Assembly (NCBI GenBank): GCA_011033025.1
Contig: WFMF01000429.1
Span: 91,773-155,772 of the forward strand
Direction: 5' to 3'
Origin: Beroe forskalii
Taxonomy: Eukaryota; Ctenophora; Nuda; Beroida; Beroidae
Length of the DNA stretch: 64,000 nucleotides
The position numbers and the translations under genes were made by a program. Positions 9,928 through 21,546 of the stretch are shown here, piece after piece. The notes under the pieces are model-generated. The model was not told the origin of the DNA. It did not search any database and worked only from the letters and a program-made list of their open reading frames with translations. The first letter of the stretch is position 1. Every line of letters begins with the position of its first letter.

Positions 9928-12726
9928 TTGAGATCTTGTCTTCATAAATGCGTACGAAAAATCTCAGACATCATGAAAATAATCACTATTTTAGAGCTTT
10001 ATCCAGATTTTCATATCGCAGGTGGACGGGTTACAGGTTGTGATTTTGGAATGAGTGACATTATTTTGGCAGAGATCTATCACCTCCAAGAGAAGCTGTC
10101 ACAGACTATTCAGCAAAACAAACATGACCTTCCTAATTACTGTCTCTCAAAACACGGTTCTAAAGATTTACTCACGCTAAAGCTCTTCCTTGAGCTACAG
10201 AAGTCTGAAAATGGAAGGGAACTAAATGAACTTTTGGAAAGCGTAGAAACTCAACTCCTTCTGAATAACGAGCAGTTGTTAGAGCATTTGATGTCGAGCG
10301 GCGGTATCGAGAACGGAAACTGGACGAGAGCTCTCGAACTGCTCACCCAGATATACCAAACAGACCCGCAATTCCTACAGCACCCGGTTAGAATGAAAAT
10401 AGGGGCTGCAGTGGCGCTGACATTCGCCATGCCGGTGATATCAAACGCAGAACGACAGGCAAAGAAGGAAATAGATCCCATAAAACGCTACAAAACATTC
10501 ACTCCACTCTGTCTCTCGAGCCCACTGTTTGATATGTTCGAAGGACTGTCTTGCTGGCACATGCGCTATGTTGTAGGCTCGTGGGCTGAGGATGAGGAGC
10601 TGGAATGGGCTCGTCAAAACACCGCCGAGAAGTTCAAATCTCCTGAGATGATCGGCAAAGCAACCCACTCCATGGTGGAGTATCGGAGTAGTAACGACGA
10701 GGGGGTGTCTATCCACGCAGGTCCCGCGTTCTACAACCACCGCCCCCAGACCCTGGAACTGTGGAGCAGGGAGGGGGGAGTGTGCGGGGTCGTGTCCAGG
10801 TTCGGTGTGGCGCTGTGTCAGGCGCACGGCGTGCCTGCCATGCCAGTAGGACAGCCCGGCCACTGCGCCCTCACCTGGTACGACGGCAGGCAGTGGGTCC
10901 TGGGCAACAAGATCCGGGGGTGGGATCAGACGCGCTTCCACCGCGGTATCCAAGTGCAGTGGGGCAGACCTGCGCTGTTTCACCTGCTCATGTCGGCGAC
11001 AGGGGACCGGTTTCTGGAGACTGAGAAGATGCGAATAGCTGCATCCTTCTTAGAGCCTCCTGAACGCTTCGCATTCCTGCTTAGTCAGGTTATACCGGCT
11101 TGTCCTCAGAACTACGATACCTGGCGGGACTTGCTGGGGTTAGCCACTCAAACTCAACTTATTGGCCCCAAAGTGACGTTCGTTGATGTGGCAGTAGGGA
11201 AGCCGGTAAGTGTAAGTTCGACCCCCGGTAGGGCTAGCCACATAACCTCTACTGAAGCTGATGGGGCTTGGTGGACGGGGGACGAATCTGCCTGGGTCGA
11301 GGTAGACTTGATGGAGCCATACACTGTGGATCATGTGAAAATACAATGGTGGGGATACTCCAGACCAGCCCGGTTTAGTGTGTACGCAATGTTGCAGTCA
11401 GGATCAAGTCTGGTTAGAACTGAGCAGGATCAGCAGGAGGGGGAGGAAGGAGGGAACGACTGCAACAAATGGATTGTACTTCCAGGGTGGGTGGTGCAAA
11501 CCAGGAAAATCAGGATCGAGTTGTTCGACGGAAAGTTGGATCCCTGGAATAAAACGAGGATGTTTGGTATTCGGCATGTCCAGGTGTTTTCTGCCCTGCA
11601 ACAGGAAACTGCCTGGTTTCAACGACCAAATTGGGCGGACAAGGTTCTAAGCGATGAGATTAGGGTTCAACTGACGGATAGATCCAGATTACAAAACGTT
11701 GCGGAAGATAAACCTGTGAGAGTAAGCGATACCGAGGATCGTGCTAAGAAGATAACATCTAAAGCTGATGGGGCCTGGCGGACATGCAATGATACTGCTT
11801 GGATTGAAATAGATCTGCAAAACACTTGCACGATAAACCAGATGAAGATTCACTGGTGGGGTTACTCCAAGGCGGACAGATTCAGAGTGTTTGCTATTAC
11901 CCCCGATAATGGACACGTTTTAGTGAGGACGGAGGATCACCAGATGCTTATTGCTGAGGAGGGGGGAGGAGACAAGAACTGCAACCGATGGATACGACTT
12001 GAGGGGTGGGACACAGGGACAAATAGGGTTAGAATAGAGCTGTTCGAGGGTCATAGGGACCCGTGGGGCAAGAACAGGTTGTTTGGTGTGAGGGAGGTGG
12101 TTTTAGAGGGAGCAGTGATGGAGGTGGCTGGAGATCTAGGGAGATGTCCTGGTGATGAACTCTTGGAGGCGGGGCAGGTTTGTGGGGATTTGCTGTGTGG
12201 GAAGGTGCTGGAATTCTTTAGTGAACACGGACTTTTCAAAGGGGCATCAGGAGACATGACTTTCAATGGGGCTTGCATTGCAACTATTGCTGACCTTGTG
12301 CGTAAACTTGACAAGAAAGTCGTATCTGCAAGTGAGGATCCGTCTGCAGCAGCTTTAACTGTGAGACTCGCTGAGGGAGGCGCTTGGGAACCTAAAGCCT
12401 CGAAATCATGGATAGAAATAGACCTTGGAGGTCTCTGTGTGGTGCGTCGAGTTGATATCACATGGTTTGGGAACGAGCAGGCCTCAGAGACCGCAGTGGT
12501 GGTTGAGACAGCCAGTGGCAATGAAGTGATCAGTTGTGGGCGTGATATTTGTGTTGTCGGGAAGAAAGTGAGAATAACTTTTAATGGAAACGGCTTTGTG
12601 GTGAATCGTGTGAAAATTTCCGGGCAAGAGTTTTATAATAAGACCATTTTGAGAGACACTGTTAAAAGATATTTGAAGGATCACTCTTTTGTAGCTTCGA
12701 AACTGATTGAAGAGTACTTAAGATAA
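9928..12726 (+). CDS. Transglutaminase-like / discoidin-like repeat protein (932 aa, one exon)
   Basis: Residues 1-190 form a helical N-terminal region that I do not recognise. Residues about 200-395 resemble the transglutaminase/peptide N-glycanase papain-like fold: Cys286 in GGVCGVVSRFG, His312 in GQPGHCALTWYDG, and Asn327 in WVLGNKIRGW where the third catalytic residue is expected. Three beta-sandwich repeats of the galactose-binding (F5/8, discoidin-like) kind follow. The first two (about 415-545 and 590-725) share ADGAW, WVEVDL/WIEIDL, KIxWWGYS and RIELFxGxxDPW. The third (about 800-910) is degenerate (WIEIDLGG, DITWFG). No signal peptide or membrane helix is seen, so it is probably cytosolic. 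The start is uncertain: Met at 9928, 9973 or 10051 would all keep the domains, and an upstream exon is possible. Activity (protease, amidase or inactive fold) is not known. The region is more GC-rich than its flanks, as expected for coding sequence. Confidence 0.85.
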   Translation: MRSCLHKCVRKISDIMKIITILELYPDFHIAGGRVTGCDFGMSDIILAEIYHLQEKLSQTIQQNKHDLPNYCLSKHGSKDLLTLKLFLELQKSENGRELNELLESVETQLLLNNEQLLEHLMSSGGIENGNWTRALELLTQIYQTDPQFLQHPVRMKIGAAVALTFAMPVISNAERQAKKEIDPIKRYKTFTPLCLSSPLFDMFEGLSCWHMRYVVGSWAEDEELEWARQNTAEKFKSPEMIGKATHSMVEYRSSNDEGVSIHAGPAFYNHRPQTLELWSREGGVCGVVSRFGVALCQAHGVPAMPVGQPGHCALTWYDGRQWVLGNKIRGWDQTRFHRGIQVQWGRPALFHLLMSATGDRFLETEKMRIAASFLEPPERFAFLLSQVIPACPQNYDTWRDLLGLATQTQLIGPKVTFVDVAVGKPVSVSSTPGRASHITSTEADGAWWTGDESAWVEVDLMEPYTVDHVKIQWWGYSRPARFSVYAMLQSGSSLVRTEQDQQEGEEGGNDCNKWIVLPGWVVQTRKIRIELFDGKLDPWNKTRMFGIRHVQVFSALQQETAWFQRPNWADKVLSDEIRVQLTDRSRLQNVAEDKPVRVSDTEDRAKKITSKADGAWRTCNDTAWIEIDLQNTCTINQMKIHWWGYSKADRFRVFAITPDNGHVLVRTEDHQMLIAEEGGGDKNCNRWIRLEGWDTGTNRVRIELFEGHRDPWGKNRLFGVREVVLEGAVMEVAGDLGRCPGDELLEAGQVCGDLLCGKVLEFFSEHGLFKGASGDMTFNGACIATIADLVRKLDKKVVSASEDPSAAALTVRLAEGGAWEPKASKSWIEIDLGGLCVVRRVDITWFGNEQASETAVVVETASGNEVISCGRDICVVGKKVRITFNGNGFVVNRVKISGQEFYNKTILRDTVKRYLKDHSFVASKLIEEYLR

Positions 12727-12913
12727 GAAAATTGTTTTCTTCGAATTTCTTCTGACAATACTGAAACCCGCATCTCTTCATCTATTTGGGATAGTGGTGC
12801 CATTTGGGGTGGTTGTACCTTTTGGGGTGTTAAATTGTAGGCGACTAGAGAGGAGGCGGAGGCATGTATGTGTATGCATCTTTGACCTTTGTAGGCCTAG
12901 TACCTGCCAGTCT

Positions 12914-13006
12914 GTCTATCTATCTGTATGTATGTCTGTCTGAGTGTCTGTCTGTATGTCTGTCTGTCTATCTATCTGTCTGTCTATCTGTCTGTCTGTC
13001 TGTGAT
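12914..13006. repeat. TCTG/TCTA tetranucleotide microsatellite
   Basis: An irregular run of tctg, tcta and tatg tetranucleotides, about 90 bp long. Confidence 0.85.
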
Positions 13007-13269
13007 TGTGTGGTGTAATGGGCCTCCTCAGAAAGTCTATTATAATAGAGACTATAAAGAGTAGTATAGAGTACTCTCGAAACACCTGGCACAGGGAATA
13101 GAGAGGGGCTGGGTTTACACCATCTGCTGTTATTATCATGTGAGTTACATCTCACTCTCTCCTTCTTTTTCACTCCTTCCTAAGTTACTACCTTCATATC
13201 GCGTTCTGTACTAGAGTTTTTTCCCTGGCTAGACCAGATCATTTCCCTTGCCACCTGCCATCCACGGCG

Positions 13270-13378
13270 AATTAGTTTACCCGAAATTATCATGACATTG
13301 ACCAATCAGCGCGCTAATTTACGGTCAACATGCTCGCTGATTAGTCAATGTCAATGAACCTGCGGGCAAACTATATTC
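13270..13378. mobile_element. Hairpin MITE-like element
   Basis: The left half reads tagtttacccg, then catgacattgaccaatcagc. The right half is its reverse complement with mismatches (gctgattagtcaatgtca, then cgggcaaacta). A diverged relative lies on the opposite strand at 55265-55325 (gattggtcaatatcatgac, then ctcgggtaat). Confidence 0.5.
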
Positions 13379-14629
13379 CGTCGATACTGCAGTTCCCTAT
13401 GCATGAAAGTCATCAACGCGCTACATTTCCTATGTACATTAAAGATGATGTCTTTTGAACGTCATGAACACGCCTGACATTAGACTTACATAATATGTGT
13501 CGATGACTAGCACAACTTGGTTCTAAGGAAGTAAGGAATTTGAGCTGATTGTTAAAATTGTACTATTTCGTCTATTTCGTCTATTAAAGCAGTCGATAAT
13601 AACAACTTAACAAATATACACGTGTTGATGACTAGCACAATATGGTTCTTAGGAATTTAATCTGGTTGTTATTGAAATTGTACTATTTCGTCGATTCCCC
13701 GTCTATTTTGGAGCAGTTGGTGATGATGAACCACTTTAGGGGGTCTTTTGGAACTCCCGGCTAACGCAAGTTTGCGATGCATCATATTCTGATTTGATTA
13801 AATAGCGTAGTGTCATCATTTGATTGGCTACACCAGCCTTATCAGCATACTAGGGTGATAACTTGATAAATCTGGCCATGGCACTTAGATGTTATTATTT
13901 CTTTTCTTGTTGTAACACTGATTAAACTTCCCCTTTTCACTGGGGAAAAATTGTTTGCCGTTTTATTTTCTTGTTGAGTTGTTGTTTCATAACGAAGTAT
14001 CGAGCTTCCCCTTTTCAATGTATGAGAAAATATTGTTCTCAGCCAAAGTTATGATTTTGGCGAATTTGAACGTGATAACAGTACGCGCGTTAACTTTAAC
14101 TATTACGATTGGCCGAATATTCGCCTTCAAAATATCATCTGATTTGAGGCATGATGACAACTGTTCTTTTAATAAGTAACTAATTTAATATCACCCAAAT
14201 ATTATGTAACACGATGAGTTGTAATAATATCATGACCCATATTGGGGCTACGTCACCTATTGTCATACCACCATAATATTTTGTTGCCCTATACTATATG
14301 CGCGTTAATAACATAATATTATCCTCCATACACCCCCAGGTATGATATATTAAACACATATAAACGCCGTGCGTAAGAAATAGGCGGTTCAACGTCATCA
14401 AATCACTACATTAAACTATGATAACGACGTCATCCTGCCGCCTATTTCTCGTGCGCGGAGTATAATATTGACATGATCACACACTGCCTGGTTATAGGGC
14501 ATCATCTCCCCCTCCCTGTTAAAACCTGATGGATTTCTCTCATGTATAAATACCCGGCATGTGTTACAGTGTTGCTACAGCTTCCTTTTACCGTGTTTGT
14601 CACATTTCGTGCTACGTACGTGATTTATT

Positions 14630-14945
14630 AATGTGCGTCAACTCCTTTGCTTATTAGAGTTTAATGTGCGTCAACTCCTTCTTCATTTGCTTATTAAGTT
14701 ATTAGAGTTAAATGTGCTCCAACTCCTTCTATATTTGCTAATTAGAGTTCAATGTGCTTCAACTCCTTCTATATTTGCTAATTAGAGTTAAATGTGCTCC
14801 AACTCCTTCTTTATTTGCTAATTGGAGTTCAATGTGCTTCGACCCCTTCTATTTTTGCTAATAGGCTGCAACTCCTTTGCTAACTAGAGTTTAATGTGCT
14901 TCAACTCCTTCTATATTTGCTAATAAGAGTTTAATTTGCTTCAAC
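14630..14945. repeat. Tandem repeat, about 44 bp unit, about 7 copies
   Basis: Units read roughly ttaatgtgcttcaactcctt then ctatatttgctaattagag, with substitutions and some shortened copies. No coding frame persists. Confidence 0.75.
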
Positions 14946-17900
14946 CCGTATCATATTAGCTTTCACGGCCCTGAAAATCACGGACAAAATTTTCACGGAC
15001 ATCAACATTCACGCTGAGGTGCTCATCGTGACTGTAATGTCCGTGATAATTATGTCCAATAAGGTAACTGCTTGACTAGGCATCACCATTCTGCAGAATT
15101 GCTGCCAATAACGTCTGGACTCTTTTCTGCAGAACACATGGTTGTTTGTCAAGCCCCTTTTCCTGGAATTTGTTTGTGTCATCTAGTGGTTTATTCATAA
15201 AGCTCGTAATTGCTTGTTTTTGTGTTATGTTTGTCACAGACCACAGCTGTTTTCGTCATCGGGCATGTATTATACAACATTTTTTCGTCGTCGCGTTCTG
15301 TCAATTCTTGGGACTGGGGGAGGGTTGGGATACCTTACTCCGCTGAATAAGTGCGTCACGTAATAAGCGCGCACTTTAACATCATGTGCGCACGAATTAG
15401 TGCACAAGTTTCCAAAATCTTACCAAGTCACTAATTAGGTGTCGCATTGTACTTGAAACTGACTTTTAGGTAATGAATTAAGATGGGGTGCAGTCCACTT
15501 ACTGAGAGTAGGTCTGTGTATAATTGAATTCCATTCCGAAGTCTGAAGCCAATGTTTACACGTCAAATGTTTGTTCACCAAACACAATACCTACTCTTCA
15601 GCTATGTTTGTTCGTCAATGTATGTGTCTGCCGCATAGCTTTGAAGATAATACATGTCACACCCCCCAGTATCTGAAAAGTAGCCGTTTCCCCACCGGAA
15701 ACACCCCACTTCTCTCCCTGATAATGACGTCACACAACACATACACTCCGCTCTACCCTTTAGTTACGTCACCGTGGGCTACATTCCTGGTAATTTTCAC
15801 GGGAAGTGCTGACGTGGCCTCTAATTTAATAACCCTCCTCTGTCCTGCGCTCTGTGTTATCAGTGATAATGATACGCGCGCAGATTAAACGGGCGGTTAC
15901 GATGACGTCATTATCATAGCTTGATGTAGTGAGTTGATGACGTTTCACCGACTATTTTTCGCGCCGGTTTTAATATACAACATGTACCCCCGCCATGAGA
16001 GATAAATAGGCGGTGTGACGTCATCAAATAACCAGGTTATCGTGTGATAATGCCGTGTGGTGTGCGCGTCTCTCCCGCGCGCTACGTTCAAGACAGAGGC
16101 TGTGTGTGCGTCCTTGACATTCCTTTCATTTCCATTCTCACTTCTGCACCACCTCGTACACTTATAGTCGGAGTGTTTCGGTGTTCTGCGTGAATTATTG
16201 CTTCATATTCTGTACTTTTATTATTGTACTAAGTTAAAAGTAGTGTTCGATTTTAAGGAATGTACTTCCATCGTCACGCTAGTTTTACACAATACACTTG
16301 ATCTATCAACTCGCGCATTCCTTGCTGACAACCGTACACATGCCAATTGTACATCATATTTCAACTTACTGATCATGTATTCTTGTGTAATGTTGTCAAA
16401 TGTCATCATACCAAATCAAGCTTCCCTACTCCCTAATCAATGCTTCCCAACTCCCTAATCATACTCTCTTATTAATATTATACCTCTCTAGTCCCTACTC
16501 CCTAATCATGCTTCCCTATTCCCAAATCACCTCATTTAATTTCCCACGTCCTGATTCACATTATTTCCTCAATAAGACACCGTAATAGAGGGTTGTCTAG
16601 GAATTCCTCTTTACAAGGCTTCCTCCTCTTTCTGACATATTACAAATTCTTGTTTCGAGGGCGTGGCCAAACCTTACAAAGCCTCACCATCATTGAAATT
16701 TGGGTTCCGTGAAAGTTATTTTCCTTGCCACATTTGCCAACCCCAAGAAGCGAAACTTGTACAGTATAAAGACATTTCATCCGATTCATCTGATTTATCC
16801 AGGCCAGGGATTGTAAAGTGGTTATGAAAAAATATCCATTCTGACAGTGACGGGGAAATCCATCAATCCATTAACCCAATCGATCGGTTTTTGAGCTACT
16901 AGTTGAAGCGTTAGGCCCTCTTAAATTTTTAAGGGGAGGGGGTTTCGGAAACTGAGGAGGACTAATTTTTTAGTAAATTTGCATGATGATATAATAAAGG
17001 ATCAAAACACAAACATAATTTCATTTCAGTTTGATTGAATTCTCAAAAAATTATTTCCTGTTTGTTCAAACCTTGACTGAGCTGTTTTTCCATGATCCTT
17101 CAGAGGCCCATCCCCCAGCTATATGGGATTTGGGAAGTTATTTTTACGACGACCAATGACCTATTACACACAGTACACACAGCTGTACACTGGTACACCC
17201 CATTAGTATAATATCATGCAGAATATTCCTCCACATTAATCGTTCAAATCACATTACCTCTACCCCCCTTCCTCAAGTGGTAGGCAGTATGACGTCATCA
17301 ACACACCAACTAATACCATGGTACTCACATCACACTGTGTAGTGTTACCGCGCAGTGTTACACTAAGAGCTGCTGAGTTCTGCGGTCTCAGACAGGGAGA
17401 CCTAATCTACTTCCGGTTATTTCTCTTTTGTACGTGCCGGTAGAGGCTTGTGCTGCGTTTGTGGGTTTGTGCGAGTGTCAGTGTGTGTATTGTGTAGATG
17501 TGTGAGGAGTTTATAAGCATAGTATATATCTGTTATTTTCTTTAACTTCATTGTACAATTTGTTTAAAAACAGTTTCGTACTACATAATATGAGAGTAGT
17601 TTCTGTTGCTCTATGACATGGAGAACGTCTGTACACCATTACTGAGAAAGCAAACCTAGTGGGTCCCTGCGAGCACAGATCCTGGTAAAAATAGCGAGTG
17701 TATCCATTAACAAGCAAGCTCTTTGTTCGAATATGGAGACATTTGACATCTCCGTCTGTTGAAGAGAGCTCTCTATCTCTCTTATAATGTACATGATACA
17801 GAGAAACAGTGAGTGTTAGGGGGAGTGAGGGGCCGCGTCATTGCTATTTTTATATGCTCTACAAAATATATCCATTTTATTCAAGGGGGTGTTATAATGG

Positions 17901-18404
17901 TTTTGTATGTTGCTCAATGCTCATATTTCTAGGAACTTGTTGCTGAGCTGGGTCTCATGATGCTGTTCTTACGGCTGTCCAAAAAACGTCAGTTCCTGGT
18001 TGTTACTCCCGTGATCCGTTATATTCAATCACTTCTATTTATAGCCCGGTTGATTTAATTAGTATATCACTGTTAGCCCCTTTACCCGCCCTTTCCTTCT
18101 CACTTTTTGTTGCATTCGTTTTGGCTTGCTGTGGTACAGAAATTTACCATACTTCTTAAAATTCTTGATATTTTTTGGTCATCTTCATTATGCTAGGTCA
18201 ATTATAATGACATTCGTGATATATGTCGGTGAACAATGGATGTAACTTATTCGATCTTTACTGTGTACGTGAAGGCGAAAAGGACGCATTTTACTTTTCA
18301 TAAAAAGTACTGAAATGGCGTCTTCTTTAGTCTTTGAGTTTAGGATTCGCCCCTGTCAAAACGTCTAACTATTCGCCTCCAGCTCTTAGTTCACTGAACC
18401 TCAT

Positions 18405-18480
18405 TAGCTGAACCTCAGCAGCTGAACCTCAGCAGCTGAACCTCAGCAGCTGAACCTCAGCAGCTGAGGCTCGAACCTCA
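18405..18480. repeat. 15 bp tandem repeat
   Basis: About five copies of agctgaacctcagc plus one base, ending in a variant cagctgaggctcg. Each unit contains the palindrome CAGCTG or half of it. Confidence 0.8.
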
Positions 18481-19189
18481 GTAAAAGGTTTGTATATTCA
18501 TGAATGCGGCGCTTGACCATACCACAACCTGGAGCAATGTTACACCCCAGTATAATATTATATTTATTTGTTTCTCGACAAATTTACATGTTTCAAGAAC
18601 ACGCCTGTTTAACATGTTATATAATCGTATGTTGTGTTTAACTTGCACCGCACAAACATAATACAAACACGCGGTCACGATGACGTCATTGTCAGTGCGT
18701 AACGTGGTGCGTTGGTGACGTCACTCTGCCAGTGTTTCGTGTGTGATTTACATTATTATAACATATATCACATTTGCCAGAGAATATTACATATTGTATG
18801 ACACACTATAGTAATAGCTAATAGTGCGAATTGAGTAAGTGCTCCTTGAAAAGATGCTAAAAGGTGCTGACAATTCCAGCTCTTGTACATTGGTCGCAGG
18901 GGTCACGGAAATACACACATCTATAACTTGCACGTCTTGCACGTGCAGAATATATCGGCTGTATTGGATTGTGAAGGAGATACTGCATCCGGTACTCCCT
19001 GACTATATGATATCCGCGGTCATGTACATGCTCTCAAAGAAATTAATGATATATCACAAGAGTATGTAGTATATAACTATGGCTTTATGTTGACAAGAAT
19101 TTATCATATAATATAAATTTAACTTCTCCGAGCTAGTAAAGGTTCATATAGAATATTGTAGTGTTAGTATCGGCTGAGTTTTATACACT

Positions 19190-19322
19190 GTGCACATTGT
19201 GCACTTAGTTGCCCACTGTATTGCGCACTGTGCACTAAATTGCACAATGCGCACTGCATTGCGCACTACATTGTACACTTCATAACTACATTGCGCACTG
19301 TATTGGGCACTATATTGTGCAC
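19190..19322. repeat. Degenerate gcactgtattgc repeats
   Basis: About ten imperfect copies of a roughly 12 bp word (ttgcgcactgca and variants) with TGTGCACA-type palindromes at both ends. Confidence 0.6.
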
Positions 19323-20797
19323 TTAATTTGATCCTTGCTGTGTTTGGATCAGGATTACGTGTATTTTGTGATACTTGTCATTCATAAAGAGATGGATGTC
19401 TTGGGATTTTAGAGTATAATATTGTGTGATTTGAATCACGTTTTTAATGTGTGCGTATATAATTTTCAATATTTAACGGGCAGTTGTGTTTCTGACTTCT
19501 GTGCTTTTGTGATTTTTTTAGTTCATTTGTAGGTATTCTGTATTTGAAATTTGCGTTGATCCTGTATTGTAGACGGAAAGTTGACCGCCAAAAATTGAGC
19601 CTGTGCCAACTATCTCGATTTGATAACGGTCATAAGAAGAATATGATTCGTGAAATAATCACATGGTTCTTCTCCATCATCAAATACCTGTCTTACATTT
19701 AGGTGTAAAATGATTTGTAATTCGAGCTGTGGCGTACGAGTGAGACCTATCTACGCCAATGCCCCTCAGTAACCCTATCTTACACGCAGTAACTCTATCT
19801 CATCAGAACGTGACATCTTATCTAATTACCAACCTTCCCCTTCTCGTTTTACCTTCACTCTCAGTGTGTGTATGTGCGTTACACTGTAAGTGTTACAGCT
19901 GGCTATAATGACCATCACGGCCTGCCTCTTGTAAATCAAATAAGGTAAAACATGCAGCATGTTACATGTTTACATAGGATTTACATTGTGTATACACTAT
20001 ACGCGAAGTATGTATGGAATGTATGTAGAGTGTATGTATTTTATCTACATACTACAGTACAGAGTTGCTGTGATATACCTATGATCTTATGATGATCCAT
20101 GTCTCTAGGTGCATTCGCAATGTCACGTGTATTACTCAGCGCTATGGAAACATTGGCTGATTTTCTCATCAATTCCTCACTTTAAGGTATGATAATGACG
20201 TCATCCCCCACATTTAGCAGCCCCTCTCCTCTAATCACTCTGCTTGTCTCGATTGTGTGGGGGAATAATATGTGTGCGATAAGACAATACATATATTATG
20301 TTTATATGCAGTGTGAAAATGATAATATTCTATAATATTCTCGCCGTGTTGAATATTATGTTCATTCTACTTCCTACCATCTCACCGATTAATTCGGATC
20401 ATCAGTCCTCGCTACCTCTCACATTTACTATGCGTCTCCTCGGCAGCGTCTTATACCCCCTCTCTCCCCTCGCTGTAGACCCTTACATAGAATATCTTAT
20501 GAAGCGCTTTGTGGTCAACTTTTGATTTTCTCATTTTTGATTCATCCCATGAATATGACTAATTATGTTATGATGTAATGATCTGTTGCAACAGTAGTAC
20601 AATAGTCCATAATATGATGCTGTGACGTTGATTCCTTTGCAATTGTGAAACGTAAAGAGCATCGTGCTAACACACTAACATATATACCTACATATATACG
20701 CAAGTCTTCTGTACGTGTCGCTACAATTACCGCACAAACGTGTACTTGCATTCCTGAGCACGGGCTTCTGACTTTGCTGTACTCCTCCTTGCTACAA

Positions 20798-20900
20798 AAT
20801 ACTGTGTATATTCCTTGGCATGTTCCTTGCTGTTTCGTTGGAGTATAGAATACTGTGTATATTCCTTGGCATGTTCCTTGCTGTTTCGTTGGAGTATAGA
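20798..20900. repeat. 51 bp direct duplication
   Basis: actgtgtatattccttggca and the next 31 bases at 20801 recur from 20852 with essentially no change, so this is a recent tandem duplication. Confidence 0.8.
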
Positions 20901-21102
20901 ATACACTTCTTCTTGTGCGTCGTATACTGAAAGGTATAGCTCCCATTTTATTATTTGTCGTGTTTCTATTGTTCACAATTCTTGTTTGAAATTGCGTAGC
21001 GTTTGTTTACTTACTAGCAATACTAACATTACCGACATGTGGGCTAGTGGGTTGATCATAATATTGAAGCTCTTCCGAAGTAGAATACACAAGAAGTGTG
21101 TT

Positions 21103-21174
21103 TTATGATCTAGCCAATGTTTCAGCACTTGTTATGTGAAACAAGTGCTGATGAAACATTTGGCTAGATCATAA
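21103..21174. repeat. Strong hairpin, about 30 bp arms
   Basis: The left arm starts ttatgatctagccaa and runs to agcacttgtt. The right arm ends ggctagatcataa and starts acaagtgctg. The loop is about 6 nt; there are a one-base and a three-base bulge. It lies about 370 bp beyond the 3' end of the secreted VWD gene. It could be a decayed palindromic element or a structured RNA. Confidence 0.6.
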
Positions 21175-21546
21175 CATTATGATCACAGTGATGATTTATT
21201 GTATATCATATTGATAATATTCTAGTGGCGCCAGGTCACATACAACTCTATCGTATCGTGAGCAATTGAGTAAATTCCTTGGAAACGAATGATAATTCAT
21301 GACGTTGATATGCCATTCTTCCAAATTTAAATTGATAAGATTATTCAGTCATATTTGAGGAGATTTACAAAGGACTAACCTACTGCACTGGTAGCTATAA
21401 TAATTGCAGTGATAATGTAATTTTTAAATTCCCCATGCATGTTCTATCAGAATTTCCAAAAAACCAATATCGCAGATTGTCTTGATTCCTGTTGTCTCAT
21501 ACAAGGTTTGCAAAGTTTACAAGGTTACAAGGTTTTACAAGGTGTA

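Larger units (their letters stand above)
12727..15724. other. Non-coding stretch with small repeats
   Basis: No gene supported. It holds a TCTG/TCTA microsatellite, a MITE-like hairpin near 13270, a two-copy direct repeat (13500-13585 and 13622-13700, sharing gatgactagcacaa and attgtactatttcgtc) and the 44 bp tandem array at 14630-14945. Around 14360-14460 a loose inverted pair (gaaataggcgg and ccgcctatttctc) flanks ACGTCAT words. Confidence 0.55.
15725..20203. promoter_or_regulatory. Cluster of TGACGTCA (CRE-type) palindromes
   Basis: Seven exact TGACGTCA octamers are present: 15725, 15903, 16016, 17290, 18681, 18716 and 20196. Several sit in GATGACGTCAT or GACGTCATCAA contexts. Only one other exact copy was noticed in the window (61589). 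The octamer is the cAMP-response element bound by CREB/ATF bZIP factors. No gene was found in this interval, so the cluster could be a distal enhancer or simply part of a dispersed repeat. Regulatory function is inference. Confidence 0.35.
15733..21102. other. No protein gene seen between the CRE-type sites and the secreted-protein gene
   Basis: AT-rich sequence with many short frames but none with a domain or credible exon structure. Local features are a 15 bp direct repeat at about 18405-18480 (agctgaacctcagc, about five copies), a run of gcgcactgcatt-like words at 19190-19322, and a 51 bp exact duplication at about 20798-20900 (containing tgtgtatattccttggc). A non-coding RNA cannot be excluded. 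Confidence 0.45.
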
